The translations under genes were made by a program, and so were the position numbers. A model generated the notes under the pieces. That model was not told where the DNA came from, made no database searches, and saw only the letters and a program-made list of their open reading frames with translations. DNA of 64,000 nt from an uncultured Eubacteriaceae bacterium (lineage in GTDB: Bacteria > Bacillota > Clostridia > Lachnospirales > CAG-274): contig CAMMIW010000001.1 in NCBI GenBank assembly GCA_946497035.1, positions 101,178-165,177 of the forward strand, read 5' to 3'. Positions 46,119 to 55,179 of this stretch are shown in pieces. Position 1 is the stretch's first letter. Every line of letters starts with the position of its first letter.

Positions 46119-48149
46119 TTAATAAAATCTAAAATCATTCAATAATTTTCCATCACTTGTTTTCCAATCTAACCACCCATTAGAACTCACACCTAATATA
46201 AATTTAGATGCTTGGCTAGGAGAGTTAAAAACATAATCTTTAATAAATACATAAAAATCATTTTCTTCGATAATTACATTATCCATTAATAATTTTTCGA
46301 TAATTTTATTATTTTCCATTTTTGATTTATTAAAAAATTCTTTACTAGCTTTACTATCTTTAAAAACTTTAAATTTATTGCTTTTATCTAATTTTATACC
46401 TCTAGCGTTACCTCTTACCCCTTTACAATAAAATATTATTTCATTTACATTAACTATATCTTCATCTGTATGTGGCCTTTTCCAAATATGTATTATATAG
46501 TTAAAAAGTATATCTAATCTTTCATCTAGTTTACTTGCATTCCACTCATTTTGTTGTGATATCCAATCATTTAATAAAAATTTACTATCTTTATATCCAA
46601 ATTTTTCTAAATCTCTTTTTTCAACAAAACTTCTATTTCCTAAATTAGAGTTGCTTCCTGTCAAAGTAATATTTGATATTGTATGTTTTAACATTTCCAT
46701 TTTTTCATACTCTATTTCTGATAAACTTTCTTTCCACTTCTTGCTTGGATTTTGTGGAAAAATATGTTCAAGTGTTACATTTGTAGCATCAAAGTCTAAC
46801 TTTTCATTATGATTTTCAAGCTCTATTCTTTCAAAAATATACATAAGTTTTTCTAATGATTCTCTATAAATAGGAATTATTTTTAAGTTTTCTTTTAAAT
46901 CTTTATCATTAGGGAACTTTTGTGTTGTCAAATAATTTTCTATAGAATTATAATAATTATTAATATCAATTTTATTATATAAGTTCATAAATATTGTATT
47001 TAAATCATTTGTTTTTTCTCCACAAATATACCTTCTTAATAAATAACTTTGCAATAGCTTTAATATATCTAAAAAAATACTTTCATTAATAACATAATTT
47101 GTATAATCCATATATACACCAATTAAAAATGGATTAATAACTTTATAATCTAATATTTTTAAGTATTTTAAATGTTTTGAAATATTTTCATTTAACTCCC
47201 TTTTAGGATCTAATATATTACCATATAACTTAGAATATTTAGCTAATTCTGTTATCTTTTCAAATAATTCATCTTTTTCCATATTTTCATATTTTAGTTT
47301 AAATTGTTCAAATACTTTATTTCTTAATGGTATCTTACCAAATTGAAATGTTAAAAAATCTCTAATAAATTCAGAAAGCTTTATAACATATTTATTCTTT
47401 TCTAAAACAGTACAGTTATTTTCCATAAAAACCCAATAATCTTCATAGATTTTATTTTGAGTTTCCTTGTCCATATCCATAAGTATAAAATTTCTTATTA
47501 AATCCGCTTGAGATAGATCTAATCCCGTAGAATTTAAACTTTCAAATATTCTTTGAGGATCATCTTTATCCTTTTCAAGAGCTATATCAACAAATATAAG
47601 CCCATTTATACCCTTAAGTACTTTATTTAATGTTTCTTCATCATTAATTTGGTTATAAAAAAATATATAATTCTTATAAATATTACTTTTTTTATCGATA
47701 TCACTTAAACCTGTAAAGTTTTTATAAATTATATCTTTTAATATACGTAAATTTTCTTTTGGAAGTATTAATTTTATTTTTTCTTTGTCTTCCATATATT
47801 CATCTATTAAATATCTTTTATAAATCATATTCCTTTTATTTTCATCATTAAATTCATCTGCTCTATGATATAAAGCAACTAATAATAAAGTTATGGTAGT
47901 CAATCTTTGTTGCCCATCAATTATGCTATATTCTCTCTTGCCTACAGCATAAACCCCCTCATGTAAATACACTATACTACCTAAAAAATGTGAATTTAAT
48001 TTTGTACTTTCACAAATACTTTTAATATCTTTTAAAAGTGTCTTGCATTGTTTTTCTTCCCAATTATAATTCCTTTGATAAACAGGTATTGAAAATTGTG
48101 TATTTTGGTTTGTAAATAATTCTAAAATTTGTCTTTGCTTTGCTTCCAT
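46119..48149 (-). CDS. DUF262/DUF1524 protein, putative type IV restriction enzyme (GmrSD-like)
   Basis: A 676-aa protein. The N-terminal DUF262 domain carries IPVYQRNYNW and the ParB-like SIIDGQQRLTTI. A middle/C-terminal DUF1524 HNH-like nuclease motif reads NVTLEHIFPQNPSKKW. The last 100 residues (NSPSQASKFILGVSSNGWLDWKT) match DUF4357. GmrSD-type proteins use this pairing to cut modified phage DNA, so a defence role is inferred. It is a single gene with its own promoter, beside phage-like genes. GGAGAG lies before the ATG. Confidence 0.85.
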   Translation of the reverse strand: MEAKQRQILELFTNQNTQFSIPVYQRNYNWEEKQCKTLLKDIKSICESTKLNSHFLGSIVYLHEGVYAVGKREYSIIDGQQRLTTITLLLVALYHRADEFNDENKRNMIYKRYLIDEYMEDKEKIKLILPKENLRILKDIIYKNFTGLSDIDKKSNIYKNYIFFYNQINDEETLNKVLKGINGLIFVDIALEKDKDDPQRIFESLNSTGLDLSQADLIRNFILMDMDKETQNKIYEDYWVFMENNCTVLEKNKYVIKLSEFIRDFLTFQFGKIPLRNKVFEQFKLKYENMEKDELFEKITELAKYSKLYGNILDPKRELNENISKHLKYLKILDYKVINPFLIGVYMDYTNYVINESIFLDILKLLQSYLLRRYICGEKTNDLNTIFMNLYNKIDINNYYNSIENYLTTQKFPNDKDLKENLKIIPIYRESLEKLMYIFERIELENHNEKLDFDATNVTLEHIFPQNPSKKWKESLSEIEYEKMEMLKHTISNITLTGSNSNLGNRSFVEKRDLEKFGYKDSKFLLNDWISQQNEWNASKLDERLDILFNYIIHIWKRPHTDEDIVNVNEIIFYCKGVRGNARGIKLDKSNKFKVFKDSKASKEFFNKSKMENNKIIEKLLMDNVIIEENDFYVFIKDYVFNSPSQASKFILGVSSNGWLDWKTSDGKLLNDFRFY

Positions 48150-48203
48150 ATCAAACTTTCTCTCCTATATTTTAAATATTAAAACGTTACATAATTTAAG
48201 CAA

Positions 48204-48232
48204 ATAATAACAAATCTTACAATAAAAGTCAA
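48204..48232 (-). promoter_or_regulatory. Sigma-A promoter of the DUF262 gene
   Basis: Minus strand TTGACT (48227-48232), 17-nt spacer, TATTAT (48204-48209), about 55 bp before the start. Confidence 0.75.
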
Positions 48233-48391
48233 CAATGTACATATTATTTGTATAAAATATATATTTTATTTACATAAAAAACAAAGATAAGATACTGTTA
48301 TTTATAACTTTTTATTATCTTTGCTAAAAATATTTCATATATAACATATATTTTATACTTTATCAATAAATAATGTTAGCTTAAAGTATTA

Positions 48392-48916
48392 TTATATACC
48401 ATAAGTATTTGTATTAGGATCTAAAAATAAATTTATTCTAGGTGGATTAACTGTAAAATATATCATAAAAAATAAAATTAAAAATATAATAAAAAAACCA
48501 ATATAACTGCTTTTCTCACTATAAAATAATTCAGTTTGTAACATTTTATAACTAAAATAATATGTTATAAAAACACCTAATATAAATGTGCCTATATCTA
48601 ATGGTAAATAATTTTCACCTAAAATACCTGTATAAGTATAAAAAACTACGATTATAGTAATCATACCTAACAATATAGATAATGCTTTAACTATTATAAA
48701 ATTATTAAGATCTTTACCATATATAAAATATTCAATTATAGCAAATATTACAACAGGTGTTATTAATAGTTTTAAATGCTCCCACGTGCTTTCATTAACC
48801 GCACTAAAATAACCTATAACTATATTTTTATTAAAAAATTCATATGTAAAATGTAACAAACTACCTAAAATTATTGTAAAAATAAAACCTATTATGTGGT
48901 ATTTTTTTAAGCTCAT
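48392..48916 (-). CDS. DUF6512-like membrane protein
   Basis: A 174-aa protein with five or six hydrophobic segments. The segment SAVNESTWEHLKLLITPV is the feature on which I base the DUF6512-like call, from memory. Function unknown. GAGGTG precedes the ATG. It lies between the DUF262 gene and lspA on the minus strand, 65 bp downstream of lspA. Confidence 0.65.
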   Translation of the reverse strand: MSLKKYHIIGFIFTIILGSLLHFTYEFFNKNIVIGYFSAVNESTWEHLKLLITPVVIFAIIEYFIYGKDLNNFIIVKALSILLGMITIIVVFYTYTGILGENYLPLDIGTFILGVFITYYFSYKMLQTELFYSEKSSYIGFFIIFLILFFMIYFTVNPPRINLFLDPNTNTYGI

Positions 48917-48981
48917 AAAATCACCTCATACATATTATTTTTTATATAGTATGTACAAATAGCTTTTATTATACTTAAATT

Positions 48982-49434
48982 TTACTTTTTTGTTATTATA
49001 TCTTTAATTTCTTTAAAAAATATTAATATAGGAGATATAACTAAAAATATATCTGCCAAATTAAATATAGGTGCTTTTTTATATTTAACATATATAAAAT
49101 CTGTTATATTTTTATTTTTTATTCTATCTATAAAATTGCCTAAAGCACCACCTAAAGCAAAAGAAAAGGCCAATTTTTTTAGCTTAGATCTTTCTTTAAA
49201 AGCATTATAAAATAATATGCTTATAAATAATATACATAAAGATATTAATATATATATACATTTTTTACAATTTTTTAAAAAGCCATAGGCTAACCCTTCA
49301 TTTTTTATATGGCAAATATAAATTTTATCTTTATATAATCTTATTTCTTCATTTATCTTATACCTTTTTTTTATGTAACTTTTTGTTTTTAAATCTAAAA
49401 ATACTAATATTATAATTATAAAAAAATATATCAT
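48982..49434 (-). CDS. lspA: Lipoprotein signal peptidase (signal peptidase II)
   Basis: A 150-aa membrane aspartyl protease that removes signal peptides from lipoproteins such as PstS. Four hydrophobic segments are seen. The catalytic motifs are GGALGNFIDRIKN and PIFNLADIFLVI, each supplying one Asp. AGGAGG precedes the ATG. Confidence 0.93.
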   Translation of the reverse strand: MIYFFIIIILVFLDLKTKSYIKKRYKINEEIRLYKDKIYICHIKNEGLAYGFLKNCKKCIYILISLCILFISILFYNAFKERSKLKKLAFSFALGGALGNFIDRIKNKNITDFIYVKYKKAPIFNLADIFLVISPILIFFKEIKDIITKK

Positions 49435-49526
49435 ATGTATACCTCCTATTTTTATTTATATTATATCATAATAATTGTTAAAAGTATTTATATAAATTAA
49501 ATTTTATAAAATTTTAAATTTTACTG

Positions 49527-49555
49527 TTGTATTAATGTTAAAAATATATTATAAT
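49527..49555 (+). promoter_or_regulatory. Sigma-A promoter of fba
   Basis: TTGTAT (49527-49532), 17-nt spacer, TATAAT (49550-49555), about 40 bp upstream of the aldolase start. Confidence 0.75.
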
Positions 49556-49592
49556 TATATTACAAAAATGTTTTTTGAAGGGAGATAATAAA

Positions 49593-50540
49593 ATGGCTTT
49601 AGTAACTACTAAGGAAATGTTTAAAAAAGCTTTCGAAGGTAAATATGCTATCGGTGCTTTTAATATCAATAATATGGAGATTATTCAAGGTGTTGTAAAT
49701 GCAGCTGCAAAGCTTAATTCTGCTGTTATTTTACAAGTTTCTAAAAGCGCTTTAGCATATGCTGGCCCTAAATATTTAATGGCTATGGTTAATGCAGCTA
49801 TCGAAGAAACTGGTATCGATATTGCTGTACATTTAGACCACGGCCCAGATTTAGAAACAGTTAAAAAAGTTATAGATGCTGGCTTTACATCTGTTATGTT
49901 TGACGGTTCTCACTTTGAATATGAAGAAAACGTTGCTAAAACAAAAGAGGTTGTAGACTATGCTCATTCTAAAGGTGTTGTAGTTGAAGCTGAGCTTGGT
50001 ATGCTTGCTGGTGTTGAAGATGATGTTAACGTAGCAGAAGAACACGCTACTTACACTGATCCAGATCAAGCTGTTGACTTTATCAAAAGAACTGGTGTTG
50101 ATTCTTTAGCTATCGCTATCGGTACAAGCCACGGTGCTTATAAATTTAAAGGTGAAGCAAAATTAAGATTTGACATACTTGAAAATATCACTTCTAAATT
50201 AGAAGAAGCAGGCATACATAACTTCCCTATCGTTTTACACGGTGCTTCTTCTGTAGATCAAAATTGTGTTAAAATGTGTAACGATTTTGGTGGTAAAATT
50301 GACGGTGCTAGTGGTATACCTAACGATATGCTTAGAAAAGCTTCTAGTATGGCTGTTTGCAAAATCAATATGGATACAGATTTAAGACTTGCTATGACTG
50401 CAGGTATTAGAAAATTCTTTGGTGAAAATCCTGCTGCTTTTGACCCTAGAGGTTATTTAGGTGCTAGTAGAGAGCTTATCCAAAAATTAGTAGAAGATAA
50501 AATTGAAAATGTTTTAGGTTCTAAAGATTCTATGAAATAA
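49593..50540 (+). CDS. fba: Fructose-1,6-bisphosphate aldolase, class II
   Basis: A 315-aa zinc-dependent glycolytic enzyme. HLDHGPDLETV supplies the metal-binding His pair, EAELGMLAGVEDD is the second signature block, and GTSHGAYKF and HGASSV are substrate/metal segments. The gene uses more G/C-rich codons than its neighbours, as expected for a highly expressed gene. The ATG at 49593 was chosen because GAAGGGAG precedes it; an upstream in-frame TTG overlaps the ribosome site. Monocistronic, with its own promoter and terminator. Confidence 0.96.
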   Translation: MALVTTKEMFKKAFEGKYAIGAFNINNMEIIQGVVNAAAKLNSAVILQVSKSALAYAGPKYLMAMVNAAIEETGIDIAVHLDHGPDLETVKKVIDAGFTSVMFDGSHFEYEENVAKTKEVVDYAHSKGVVVEAELGMLAGVEDDVNVAEEHATYTDPDQAVDFIKRTGVDSLAIAIGTSHGAYKFKGEAKLRFDILENITSKLEEAGIHNFPIVLHGASSVDQNCVKMCNDFGGKIDGASGIPNDMLRKASSMAVCKINMDTDLRLAMTAGIRKFFGENPAAFDPRGYLGASRELIQKLVEDKIENVLGSKDSMK

Positions 50541-50783
50541 TTTTTATTATCTTTTTAATAATATTAACCTTATTTGTTAAATACAAATAAGGTTTTTTAT
50601 AGTTTTTCAATTATTATCTTAAATAAAATAGTAATCTTTATAATACTATTTTCTTAGCAGCCAATAATTAATCGCTATAACAAAATTATAACTATCAAAA
50701 TGATAGTTACATTAGTTTTGTAGACAAAATTTTAATATGTATTATATGGCAACAAATATATATTAAAAAATTTGGAAAAATTA
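50541..50783. other. Gap after fba with palindromic structures
   Basis: Apart from the fba terminator, this stretch has an AATAGTA...TACTATT-type hairpin near 50627-50650 and a nested structure at about 50682-50725 (outer ACAAAA/TTTTGT around TAACTATC/GATAGTTA). No ORF. It may carry a small RNA or be spacer. Confidence 0.4.
50566..50600 (+). terminator. Terminator of fba
   Basis: AACCTTATTTG-TTAAATA-CAAATAAGGTT followed by TTTTTAT: an 11-bp perfect stem and a T run. Confidence 0.9.
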
Positions 50784-50812
50784 TTGACATATATATTAAT
50801 ATAAGATATAAT
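50784..50812 (+). promoter_or_regulatory. Consensus promoter of rplM-rpsI
   Basis: TTGACA (50784-50789), 17-nt spacer, TATAAT (50807-50812): a perfect sigma-A match, as expected for a ribosomal protein operon. Confidence 0.92.
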
Positions 50813-50819
50813 ATTAGTG

Positions 50820-50880
50820 TTTTATTGCCACTTTCAGATCCGTTAGCCCCGGGTTTCGAATATATGTGATAATTGATATT
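50820..50880 (+). promoter_or_regulatory. Candidate L13 ribosomal protein leader
   Basis: The 5' UTR contains a GC-rich island (CAGATCCGTTAGCCCCGGGT) that stands out from its AT-rich surroundings and lies between the promoter and the AAGGAGG of rplM. This placement and composition fit the known L13 autoregulatory leader family of Firmicutes (Rfam L13_leader type). Not verified by a covariance search. Confidence 0.65.
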
Positions 50881-50897
50881 TCAAGGAGGAACCATAA

Positions 50898-51335
50898 ATG
50901 AGAACAACATTTATAGCTAAAACAGCTGAAATAGAAAGAAAATGGTATGTTGTTGATGCAACAGATAAAACTTTAGGACGTCTTGCTTCAGAGGTTGCTA
51001 GTGTTTTAAGAGGTAAAAAGAAACCTATTTATACACCTTTCTTAGATACAGGTGATTTTGTTATCGTTATTAACGCAGATAAAGTTAAATTTACTGGTAA
51101 AAAATTAGATCAAAAATTATATAGAAAACATTCTGACTATGTTGGTGGTTTTAAAGAAACTACTTTAAGAGCTATGATGGAGAAAAAACCTGAAGAAGTA
51201 TTTAAACTTGCAGTTAAAGGTATGTTACCTAAAAATGCTCTTGGTAGAAAAATGTTTAAAAAGCTTCACGTTTATGCTGGTGCAGAGCATAATCATCAAG
51301 CTCAACAACCAGAAGTTTTAGAATTTAATTTTTAA
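50898..51335 (+). CDS. rplM: Ribosomal protein L13
   Basis: A 145-aa protein of the large ribosomal subunit. Typical features are [16 protein letters not shown], the [16 protein letters not shown] segment and the C-terminal [22 protein letters not shown] precedes the ATG. It forms the conserved rplM-rpsI operon and probably autoregulates through its leader. Confidence 0.98.
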   Translation: MRTTFIAKTAEIERKWYVVDATDKTLGRLASEVASVLRGKKKPIYTPFLDTGDFVIVINADKVKFTGKKLDQKLYRKHSDYVGGFKETTLRAMMEKKPEEVFKLAVKGMLPKNALGRKMFKKLHVYAGAEHNHQAQQPEVLEFNF

Positions 51336-51355
51336 GGTGTATAGGAGGGTAAAAA

Positions 51356-51748
51356 ATGTCAGCAGCTAGATATTATGGTACTGGTAGAAGAAAAAGCTCT
51401 GTAGCTAGAGTTTATTTAATGCCAGGTAACGGAAAAATAACTATTAATAAAAGAGATATAGATGAGTATTTTGGTCTTGAAACTTTAAAACTTATTATTA
51501 GACAACCATTAGAATTAACTAGCACTACTACTAAATTTGATGTTTTAGTTAATGTTAAAGGTGGTGGCACTACTGGTCAAGCAGGTGCTATAAGACATGG
51601 TATTTCTAGAGCTTTAATTCAGGCAGATAGCGATTTAAGACCTTCTCTTAAAAAAGCAGGTTTCTTAACAAGAGATCCAAGAATGAAAGAAAGAAAGAAA
51701 TATGGTTTAAAAGCAGCTCGTCGTGCTCCACAATTCTCAAAACGTTAA
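51356..51748 (+). CDS. rpsI: Ribosomal protein S9
   Basis: A 130-aa small-subunit protein. [19 protein letters not shown] and the basic C-terminal [10 protein letters not shown], which reaches the P-site tRNA, are diagnostic. AGGAGG precedes the ATG. Last gene of the operon, followed by a strong terminator. Confidence 0.98.
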   Translation: MSAARYYGTGRRKSSVARVYLMPGNGKITINKRDIDEYFGLETLKLIIRQPLELTSTTTKFDVLVNVKGGGTTGQAGAIRHGISRALIQADSDLRPSLKKAGFLTRDPRMKERKKYGLKAARRAPQFSKR

Positions 51749-51770
51749 TTTTTATTATCGTTTTATATTT

Positions 51771-51801
51771 CCCCAGAAATATTTATTTTCTGGGGTTTTT
51801 T
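51771..51801 (+). terminator. Terminator of rplM-rpsI
   Basis: CCCCAGAAA-TATTTAT-TTTCTGGGG followed by TTTTTT. Confidence 0.93.
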
Positions 51802-51813
51802 GTTATATATTTT

Positions 51814-51922
51814 GGTTCTTTTTAAATTACTTAAGTTTAAATGAACGTTAAAAATTTGATTTATATCTAATTACCCACTTCCCATTTAATAATACTACCA
51901 TCTTATCAACCTATTAAAAGGC
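51814..51922 (+). repeat. GGTTCTTTT element, copy D (3' of rpsI)
   Basis: Starts GGTTCTTTTTAAATTAC, with a first hairpin GTTC...GAAC, then a G-poor stretch with ACCC, TCCC, ACC and AACC, and ends ATTAAAAGGC. It shares start, TCTAAT, TAATACTACC and AAGGC end with copy A and the AAAAGGC end with copy C. It follows the rpsI terminator directly. Confidence 0.4.
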
Positions 51923-51980
51923 AAAAGTTAAAATATTTAATACAAAGTACCGCCTATTTTAACAGTTATTAACATATACT

Positions 51981-52865
51981 TTAATTTTTACTATTTTTTT
52001 GTCTATTTTCTATAAGACTTAAAAATGGATAAGGATTTATCCAAAGTTCATCATTTGTAAGATTTGTTTGAGCCTCTATGCCTAAATGTAAATGAGTTTC
52101 AAAGTTACCTTTTGTTCCTTCAATTTTACTATATCCAGTATTGCCCATATAACCTATCGTATCACCTGCTAAAATTTCTTTACCTTTTTCCATACCTTCT
52201 TCAAATTTATCTAAATGTGCATAATAATAATAATTACCGCTTTTAGATTTTATACCAACTCTATAGCCTCCTTTTTCATTCCAACCTATATTTTCTATAA
52301 TGCCATCTGTCATACTTATTATAGGTATCCTTCCTACTATATTTTCTTTATCCATAATATCTGTTCCCGTATGTATTCTTTTACCACCATATGTTCTCTC
52401 TGCTCCATAGCTATCTCCATATATATAATTATTGGCATATTCTAAAGGTATAGGAAAATTTTTTATTTCTTCTATTATATTTTTAATTAAATTATAATAA
52501 GGCTCTACACTTTTTTTGCTATATTTACTTTTTATACTGTCATAATTTATTATAAAATCTTTTTCTATGTTTGATATATCTAAATTTTTATCATTAAAAA
52601 AATTATTTTCTATTGCATAATATGTAAGAATTTCATAAAAATCTATATTATATTTTTTAGATACTTCTTCTAAAGCTATAATATTATCTGAAGATATTTT
52701 AAAAGATGCTACATTAGATAATGATATATCTAGTTTATCTTTATTATTAAATTTTACAAAAAATATTATCATTATTATAAATAAAATAATAAATGGTATA
52801 TATTTTAATAAAACGTATGTTTTTTTATACTTTTTATGTTTTTTATAATATATACTTTTTTTCAA
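51981..52865 (-). CDS. M23 family metallopeptidase
   Basis: A 294-aa protein with one N-terminal membrane segment (about 16-36, FIILFIIMIIFFVKF), a middle helical region and a C-terminal M23 domain. Zinc-binding motifs are HTGTD and HLHLG, with YYYYAHLDKF between them. Probably a cell-wall endopeptidase acting outside the membrane. The start is taken as TTG at 52865 because AAGGTGG lies 8 nt upstream; a GTG four codons earlier overlaps that site. SpoIIQ-like roles cannot be excluded. Confidence 0.87.
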   Translation of the reverse strand: MKKSIYYKKHKKYKKTYVLLKYIPFIILFIIMIIFFVKFNNKDKLDISLSNVASFKISSDNIIALEEVSKKYNIDFYEILTYYAIENNFFNDKNLDISNIEKDFIINYDSIKSKYSKKSVEPYYNLIKNIIEEIKNFPIPLEYANNYIYGDSYGAERTYGGKRIHTGTDIMDKENIVGRIPIISMTDGIIENIGWNEKGGYRVGIKSKSGNYYYYAHLDKFEEGMEKGKEILAGDTIGYMGNTGYSKIEGTKGNFETHLHLGIEAQTNLTNDELWINPYPFLSLIENRQKNSKN

Positions 52866-52930
52866 TTTTATAACCACCTTAAAATAAGTTTATAAAATAT
52901 ATATTTTTTAAATATAACTAGTATTACAAC

Positions 52931-53692
52931 TTATTTTATATTATATAAGCTATCTATTAAATTATATAATTTATTAGCATCTATTTGTCCTGGTGCAGAA
53001 GATTTTTTTGCTACACCAAAGGTTATACAAGAGCCAAACATACCACCTATAACTCTTGTTATAAAGCCTAAATCTCCCATAGATACTGCTATAATTGGTA
53101 TATTATAATTTACATTAATTTCGTTAGCTACATACATAAGATTTAAAATATCTTTTTTTGTTTTAGGCATAACAGCTATTTTTAATAAATGTGGTTTTAA
53201 TTTTTCCATATTACATAAAATTTTAATTAGTTCATCTTTTTTAGGTGTAAAATTAAAATTGTGGTTAGATAAAATAATTTTTACATTATATTTATTAGCT
53301 TGTAAAGTAATATTATTTATTATATTTTTTTTAATAAAAAATTGCAAATCTATTAAATCAATATAACCTGTTTTTATAGCTTCTATATTTAATTTTTCAT
53401 AATAATCTAGGATAATATTTTTTTCTCCACCTTCATCTTTAGTTCTAAAAGTAAAAATAATAGGTATATTTTTAAAATTTTCATTTAATATTTTTAATAA
53501 ATTTTTTACACTATTTAAACAATTTACTTTTTCATAATAATCAATTCTTAGCTCTACTAAATCTAACTTTACAAGTTTTAATTCTTCTATTTTTTCTAAA
53601 ATTTCTTCATCATTTTGTATAATTAAAGGCACACATATTTTAGGTAACCCTTCTCCTATTTTTACATTTTTAATATTTATATAGTTTTTCAT
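52931..53692 (-). CDS. aroD: 3-Dehydroquinate dehydratase, type I
   Basis: A 253-aa shikimate-pathway enzyme that dehydrates 3-dehydroquinate by a Schiff-base mechanism. Conserved parts are LVELRIDYYE, IIFTFRTKDEGGE, LSNHNFNFTP with the catalytic His, and KIAVMPKTKKD with the Schiff-base Lys. The C-terminal GVAKKSSAPGQI loop completes the active site. AAGGAG precedes the ATG. No other aro gene is adjacent. Confidence 0.93.
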   Translation of the reverse strand: MKNYINIKNVKIGEGLPKICVPLIIQNDEEILEKIEELKLVKLDLVELRIDYYEKVNCLNSVKNLLKILNENFKNIPIIFTFRTKDEGGEKNIILDYYEKLNIEAIKTGYIDLIDLQFFIKKNIINNITLQANKYNVKIILSNHNFNFTPKKDELIKILCNMEKLKPHLLKIAVMPKTKKDILNLMYVANEINVNYNIPIIAVSMGDLGFITRVIGGMFGSCITFGVAKKSSAPGQIDANKLYNLIDSLYNIK

Positions 53693-53716
53693 AAAAATCT
53701 CCTTAAATATATTTTT

Positions 53717-53747
53717 AAAAGGTTGTAGACAAAGTCTACAACCTTTT
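53717..53747 (-). terminator. Terminator after the 53.7 kb gene (GGTGTAGA family)
   Basis: AAAAGGTTGTAGAC-AAA-GTCTACAACCTTTT, a perfect 14-bp stem. The inner pair is T-A where the scrK copy has C-G and the ABC-F copy C-G at another site. Confidence 0.9.
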
Positions 53748-53748
53748 A

Positions 53749-54573
53749 TTATTGCTCTATAATATTATAGTTTTCATCAGTATTATACCAACCTGTTATT
53801 TTCCATTTACCCTCTTCTAATTTTAAATGATAAATATAATAATATGTTTGAAAAAAACTATCTTTTTTATCCACTTTAACATAAGCTAAAGTATTATCTC
53901 TTTGATCATAAGTAGTTGGTTTTACATTTATACTAGTTATTTTTATTTTATTATTTTTAAGATTTTGAATGCTAGCTAATACCCCATTAATCTGTTCTTC
54001 TAAAGGATTTTTATCTAACAATTCTTCAGAAAATAATAGTCTTTGTTTTTCTATTATATTAGGCACTATAGATAAATCTTTTATTTTATCTCCATATAAA
54101 AGCTTATATCCTTCTGTATAAACTTTAACAACATCTTCAGGTGTTTGAGGATAATTTTCTTCACTAATAGAAATTATTTTATCATATATTGCTTTAGCAG
54201 CAACTCTATCCTCTTTATTAAAATATCCAGATGTATTACCAGATTTTAAAATAGAAAAACCTATAAAAGCTAAAACTATTAAAGAAATTAAAATAATAAA
54301 AAGTATACCTATTATATTATTACCTTTGTTATTTTTTTTATTTTCAGGCTTATTATTGTCTTTATTTTTTGCATCATTTTTTTTATTAACGTTAGGTTGT
54401 TGGCTAGGCTTTTTATTCACATTAGCATTAGTAGGCCTTACATTATTAATCCCTTTTTCTGTTTCTTTAGCTCTTTGGCTTCTAGGTTTGGTATTTGTAT
54501 TTACAGGTCTTGTTTTAGATGTACCATCTATTTTTACGTTAGTTTTTAATTTTGTGTCATTTTTATTTGGCAT
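53749..54573 (-). CDS. Hypothetical membrane protein with disordered N-terminus
   Basis: A 274-aa protein that I do not recognise. The first 90 residues are Asn-, Lys- and Pro-rich and probably disordered on the cytosolic side. One membrane segment (about 92-112, IIGILFIILISLIVLAFIGF) follows, then an extracytoplasmic alpha/beta domain of about 160 residues ending KWKITGWYNTDENYN. The C-terminal domain resembles SnoaL/NTF2-like folds of cell-wall proteins, but weakly. It follows engB by 10 bp. GAGGTG precedes the ATG. Confidence 0.65.
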   Translation of the reverse strand: MPNKNDTKLKTNVKIDGTSKTRPVNTNTKPRSQRAKETEKGINNVRPTNANVNKKPSQQPNVNKKNDAKNKDNNKPENKKNNKGNNIIGILFIILISLIVLAFIGFSILKSGNTSGYFNKEDRVAAKAIYDKIISISEENYPQTPEDVVKVYTEGYKLLYGDKIKDLSIVPNIIEKQRLLFSEELLDKNPLEEQINGVLASIQNLKNNKIKITSINVKPTTYDQRDNTLAYVKVDKKDSFFQTYYYIYHLKLEEGKWKITGWYNTDENYNIIEQ

Positions 54574-54583
54574 AATTTCACCT

Positions 54584-55168
54584 CTACTCTATAACACTTT
54601 TTATAATATTCCATAATTTTTCTCTACCATCTTTAGTTTCACTAGAAAAAGATAATAATATATCCTCTTTATCTAAACAAAGACTTTTGCTTATAATAGA
54701 AATATGTTTATTTATTTGGCTTCTTTTAAGCTTATCACTTTTAGTAGTTACTATTATTATTTTATAGCCATAATGTTTTAACCAGTCATACATCATTTTA
54801 TCGTTAGCTCCTGGCTCGTGGCGTATATCTATAAGCAAAATAATAGATTTTAGTTGTTGTCTTTCTAATAAATATTCTTCTATCATTTTGCCCCATTTTT
54901 CAATCTCAGATTTAGATGCTTTAGCATATCCATATCCGGGTAAATCTACAAAATGTACTAAGTTTTCTATATTATAAAAATTTATTGTTCTTGTTTTACC
55001 AGGATTTTGGCTAGTTCTAGCTAAAGATTTTCTATTTACCATACAGTTTATAAGAGAAGATTTTCCCACATTAGATTTGCCTACAAAGGCTACCTCAGGT
55101 AAATCTGTTTCTGGATATTGATCTTTTCTACCACAAACTGCCGTTAATTCTACATTATTTACATTCAT
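54584..55168 (-). CDS. engB: Ribosome biogenesis GTPase EngB (YsxC)
   Basis: A 194-aa GTPase needed for assembly of the large ribosomal subunit. The P-loop is AFVGKSNVGKSSLI, followed by GKTRTINFY, G3 DLPGYGYA and G4 TKSD. AAGGAG precedes the ATG. It is 11 bp downstream of lon, the common order lon-engB in Firmicutes. Confidence 0.95.
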   Translation of the reverse strand: MNVNNVELTAVCGRKDQYPETDLPEVAFVGKSNVGKSSLINCMVNRKSLARTSQNPGKTRTINFYNIENLVHFVDLPGYGYAKASKSEIEKWGKMIEEYLLERQQLKSIILLIDIRHEPGANDKMMYDWLKHYGYKIIIVTTKSDKLKRSQINKHISIISKSLCLDKEDILLSFSSETKDGREKLWNIIKSVIE

Positions 55169-55179
55169 AAAAATTCTCC

